Below are positions 62,195-64,000 of a DNA stretch of 64,000 nucleotides, piece by piece. Origin of the DNA: Shouchella miscanthi (lineage in GTDB: Bacteria; Bacillota; Bacilli; Bacillales; Bacillaceae_D). The position numbers and the translations under genes are program-made. Positions within the stretch are counted from its first letter, which is position 1; each line of letters opens with the position of its first letter. The DNA lies in contig NZ_CP042163.1 in NCBI RefSeq assembly GCF_007725405.1, positions 2,604,001 to 2,668,000 on the forward strand, in the 5' to 3' direction. The notes under the pieces were generated by a model, which saw only the letters and a program-made list of their open reading frames with translations, was not told the origin of the DNA and ran no database searches.

Positions 62195-63289
62195 ATGCTT
62201 AATCGCACCGTTTTAAAGAAGCTCTTCATGGTTATTCTGATTGTCGCAGCGGTGCTTTTCGTTTACTTTAATTTCTCGGCGTTTATGCCTATTCTTTTAG
62301 CTTTATTGACGGCAATGATTTTTGAACCATTTGTCAAATTCTTAAAACGAAAATTAAACAGTGAGCGTCGACTTCTACCTGTAACGATTGTCTTCCTTTC
62401 GTTTTTACTTATTTCAGGTTTGGTACTGTATGTTTCAATTAGGTATCTAGTGGAATCGATTTATGGTTGGTCATTACAAGTTCCTCAATATGCATTTGAA
62501 GTACAGCAGTTTGCAGATGAAATGATTGAAGGATTTCAAAATACATTAGAAAGTATTCCTCAAGGAACAGCGATTATTGCTGAATTAGAGCGACTGTCTA
62601 CTACAATGGTCGATGCCGTTCTCGGGTTTACAGCAACTGTTATCACGACTGTTGCTTCGTGGTTGCAATCAATACCTAATTTACTCTTTGTTGCGTTGAT
62701 TTATGTAATTACATTGTTTTTATTCAGTCTTGATCTACCACGTCTATTAAATAACACCTTTAATTTATTTAAAGATGAAACATCACAAAAGCTCCGATTT
62801 GTTTTTCAACGAATGGGGAAAGTGTTTTTAGGTTATTGGAAAGCTCAGTTTATATTAAGTGTAGGCGTTTTTATTGTTTGCTACATCAGTTTACTGTTTA
62901 TCGCTCCTGGACCTGCGCTTATTATGTCAATTCTAATCTGGGTTGTCGATATTATTCCCCTTTATGTTGGACCTGCTCTTATACTCGTACCTTGGGGGTT
63001 AGTAGCAATGATTCTCGGAAACACGGCTCAAGGAATTCAGCTTATTGTCCTTGCACTCGTTCTACTCATTATCCGTCGAATTATTGAACCAAAAGTATTA
63101 GGTGATTCAATTGGTTTAAATGCTTTACCAACTGTATTATCGATGTACTTCGGTTTTGTTTTCTTTAATGTTATTGGTTTAATTCTCGGTCCATTTGTTT
63201 ACATAGCGATTCGATCGGCAAAAGAAGCAGGCTTATTTCAATTAACAGCTGAAAAAGCGCCTATACCGAACAACAAACACTCTCTTTAA
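62195..63289 (+). CDS. AI-2E family (YtvI-like) membrane protein
   Basis: The 364-residue protein has seven or eight hydrophobic segments, with the large non-membrane loop after the third helix (about 80-145) and the C-terminal motif 'RIIEPKVLGDSIGLNALP' that marks the AI-2E/UPF0118 family. Members include the Na+/H+ antiporter-like and sporulation-associated YtvI types; length is close to YtvI, but synteny does not help. An AAAGGAGG site precedes the ATG. Confidence 0.85.
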   Translation: MLNRTVLKKLFMVILIVAAVLFVYFNFSAFMPILLALLTAMIFEPFVKFLKRKLNSERRLLPVTIVFLSFLLISGLVLYVSIRYLVESIYGWSLQVPQYAFEVQQFADEMIEGFQNTLESIPQGTAIIAELERLSTTMVDAVLGFTATVITTVASWLQSIPNLLFVALIYVITLFLFSLDLPRLLNNTFNLFKDETSQKLRFVFQRMGKVFLGYWKAQFILSVGVFIVCYISLLFIAPGPALIMSILIWVVDIIPLYVGPALILVPWGLVAMILGNTAQGIQLIVLALVLLIIRRIIEPKVLGDSIGLNALPTVLSMYFGFVFFNVIGLILGPFVYIAIRSAKEAGLFQLTAEKAPIPNNKHSL

Positions 63290-63291
63290 TA

Positions 63292-63331
63292 GAAAAAGCG
63301 CAACGAACGGTTCATTCGTTGCGCTTTTTGG
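63292..63331. terminator. bidirectional terminator between AI-2E-family gene and yhfK-like gene
   Basis: The stem AAAAAGCGCAACGAA / TTCGTTGCGCTTTTT with a 7-base loop has T runs on both strands. Confidence 0.92.
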
Positions 63332-63335
63332 CCTG

Positions 63336-63980
63336 TTAAAGATTTGTTAACGCTTCTTCAATGGTTTCATGTCCGCTTGTTAAGTCAAACGATTGATTTA
63401 TCGTACGCTCATCTTCAAGGCACGCGATTATCACATTGGCAACATCTTCACGTGGGATGTCTCCACGATCCAATTCCACGTTTATTTTCACTTTACCCGT
63501 TCCTTCATCATTTGTTAGGCCACCTGGGCGGATAATTGTATAGTTTAGACCACTTCTTCTTAGCCACTCGTCTGCATAATGTTTAGCCGCACTATAGTAT
63601 GGGGCTTTCGACATCCAGTTATTGCGATCATGTACGCCAATTGCACTAACAATCATAAAACGGTTAACATTTGCTTGTTTCGCCGCTTCCATTGACTTGA
63701 TGGCTCCATCAAAGTCAATCATCATCGTCTTGTCTGCCCCTGTGTGACCTCCAGAGCCAGCTGTAAAAACAACCGTGTCAACATTGTCCATTATTGAAAC
63801 TAACTCCTCTACGGTCCCCTCAAGGTTACCGATTACAGCATGTATTCCTAAGTCTTCATAATTTTCTTTTTGTTCCGTTTTTCGAACCATTGCAATCGGC
63901 GTATGATCTGTATGCTTTTCTAACTTTTGGACGATATGCCGACCAATTTGTCCGTTTGCTCCTATGATTAGTACATTCAT
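63336..63980 (-). CDS. yhfK: atypical SDR-family NAD(P)-binding oxidoreductase, YhfK-like
   Basis: The 214-residue protein has the N-terminal nucleotide motif 'GANGQIGRHIV' (7-17), 'VVFTAGSGGHTGADKTMMID', 'MIVSAIGVHDR' and 'AKHYADEWLRRSGLNYTIIRPGGLTN' (shown in spans of family motifs, with Tyr/Lys at the AKHYAD region). It is an atypical short-chain dehydrogenase like B. subtilis YhfK, of the same length. Substrate unknown. An AAAGGATGAG site precedes the ATG. Its 5' neighbour lies outside the window. Confidence 0.87.
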   Translation of the reverse strand: MNVLIIGANGQIGRHIVQKLEKHTDHTPIAMVRKTEQKENYEDLGIHAVIGNLEGTVEELVSIMDNVDTVVFTAGSGGHTGADKTMMIDFDGAIKSMEAAKQANVNRFMIVSAIGVHDRNNWMSKAPYYSAAKHYADEWLRRSGLNYTIIRPGGLTNDEGTGKVKINVELDRGDIPREDVANVIIACLEDERTINQSFDLTSGHETIEEALTNL

Positions 63981-64000
63981 TATTGACTCATCCTTTCATT

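Overview
The window is chromosomal core DNA from a low-G+C, endospore-forming member of the Bacillaceae. Gene order matches the Bacillus subtilis ylbQ-to-ylbC, cta/pycA/yla, ykt/speA/pdh and def/rnjA/yku regions. Sporulation-associated genes are present (GerR, YlbJ, a YlbD-type coat protein, a YjcZ-family protein). Very acidic lipoproteins and an acidic extracytoplasmic part of CtaC suggest an alkaliphile; this is an inference from composition only. No rRNA, tRNA, CRISPR array, insertion sequence, integrase or phage gene was seen.

Layout. 1-15,067: panE (3' end outside the window), ylbP, gerR, rpmF-ylbN, tmcAL, ylbL-ylbK, ylbJ, coaD-rsmD, a 270-base structured intergenic region, a small DUF-type gene, ylbG-ylbF, an extra ATP-grasp gene, ylbE-ylbD, a thioesterase, ylbC, a yugN-like gene, a lipoprotein gene and a DUF420 (CtaM-like) gene. 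15,291-23,964: the caa3 cytochrome oxidase operon ctaCDEF, divergent heme A synthase ctaA, then pyruvate carboxylase. 24,084-34,142: ylaN, ylaL, ylaK, ylaI, ylaH, typA, ylaF, a beta-hydroxyacid dehydrogenase with an inositol-phosphatase-family gene, ykzI, yktB, yktA and speA. 34,143-43,781 is more accessory: a homologue of the dual-function RNA SR1 with its peptide SR1P, a polysaccharide deacetylase lipoprotein, a BCCT osmolyte transporter, a thioredoxin-like membrane protein and a complete appDFABC-type oligopeptide permease operon. 43,937-53,193: pdhABCD, ykyA, a YjcZ-family gene, def, rpoY-rnjA. 53,346-64,000: ykuT, ykuS, an acetyl-pathway lysine/diaminopimelate operon with its own aminotransferase, an AEC transporter, an HD-GYP protein, a second MscS-type channel, a small membrane ORF, a CopC-like surface protein, an AI-2E-family membrane protein and a YhfK-like oxidoreductase.

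The genes fit together around central carbon flux and respiration. PdhABCD makes acetyl-CoA, PycA makes oxaloacetate, and CtaCDEF/CtaA/CtaM-like build the terminal oxidase. SR1/SR1P in B. subtilis links sugar catabolism to arginine metabolism and to GapA/RNase J1, and here it lies in the same window as speA, rnjA and pdh. DapH, a class III aminotransferase and DapL would perform three successive steps to meso-diaminopimelate for the cell wall.

The most useful non-obvious observations are the unlisted SR1P gene with promoter, cre-like site and terminator; the structured region between rsmD and the 123-residue gene; hairpins inside the app, pdh and dap operons that could set unequal expression; inverted repeats around the -10 elements upstream of ctaC and pdhA; and the absence of ctaB, ctaG and ftsW from their usual neighbourhoods. 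No wholly new multi-gene system could be supported.
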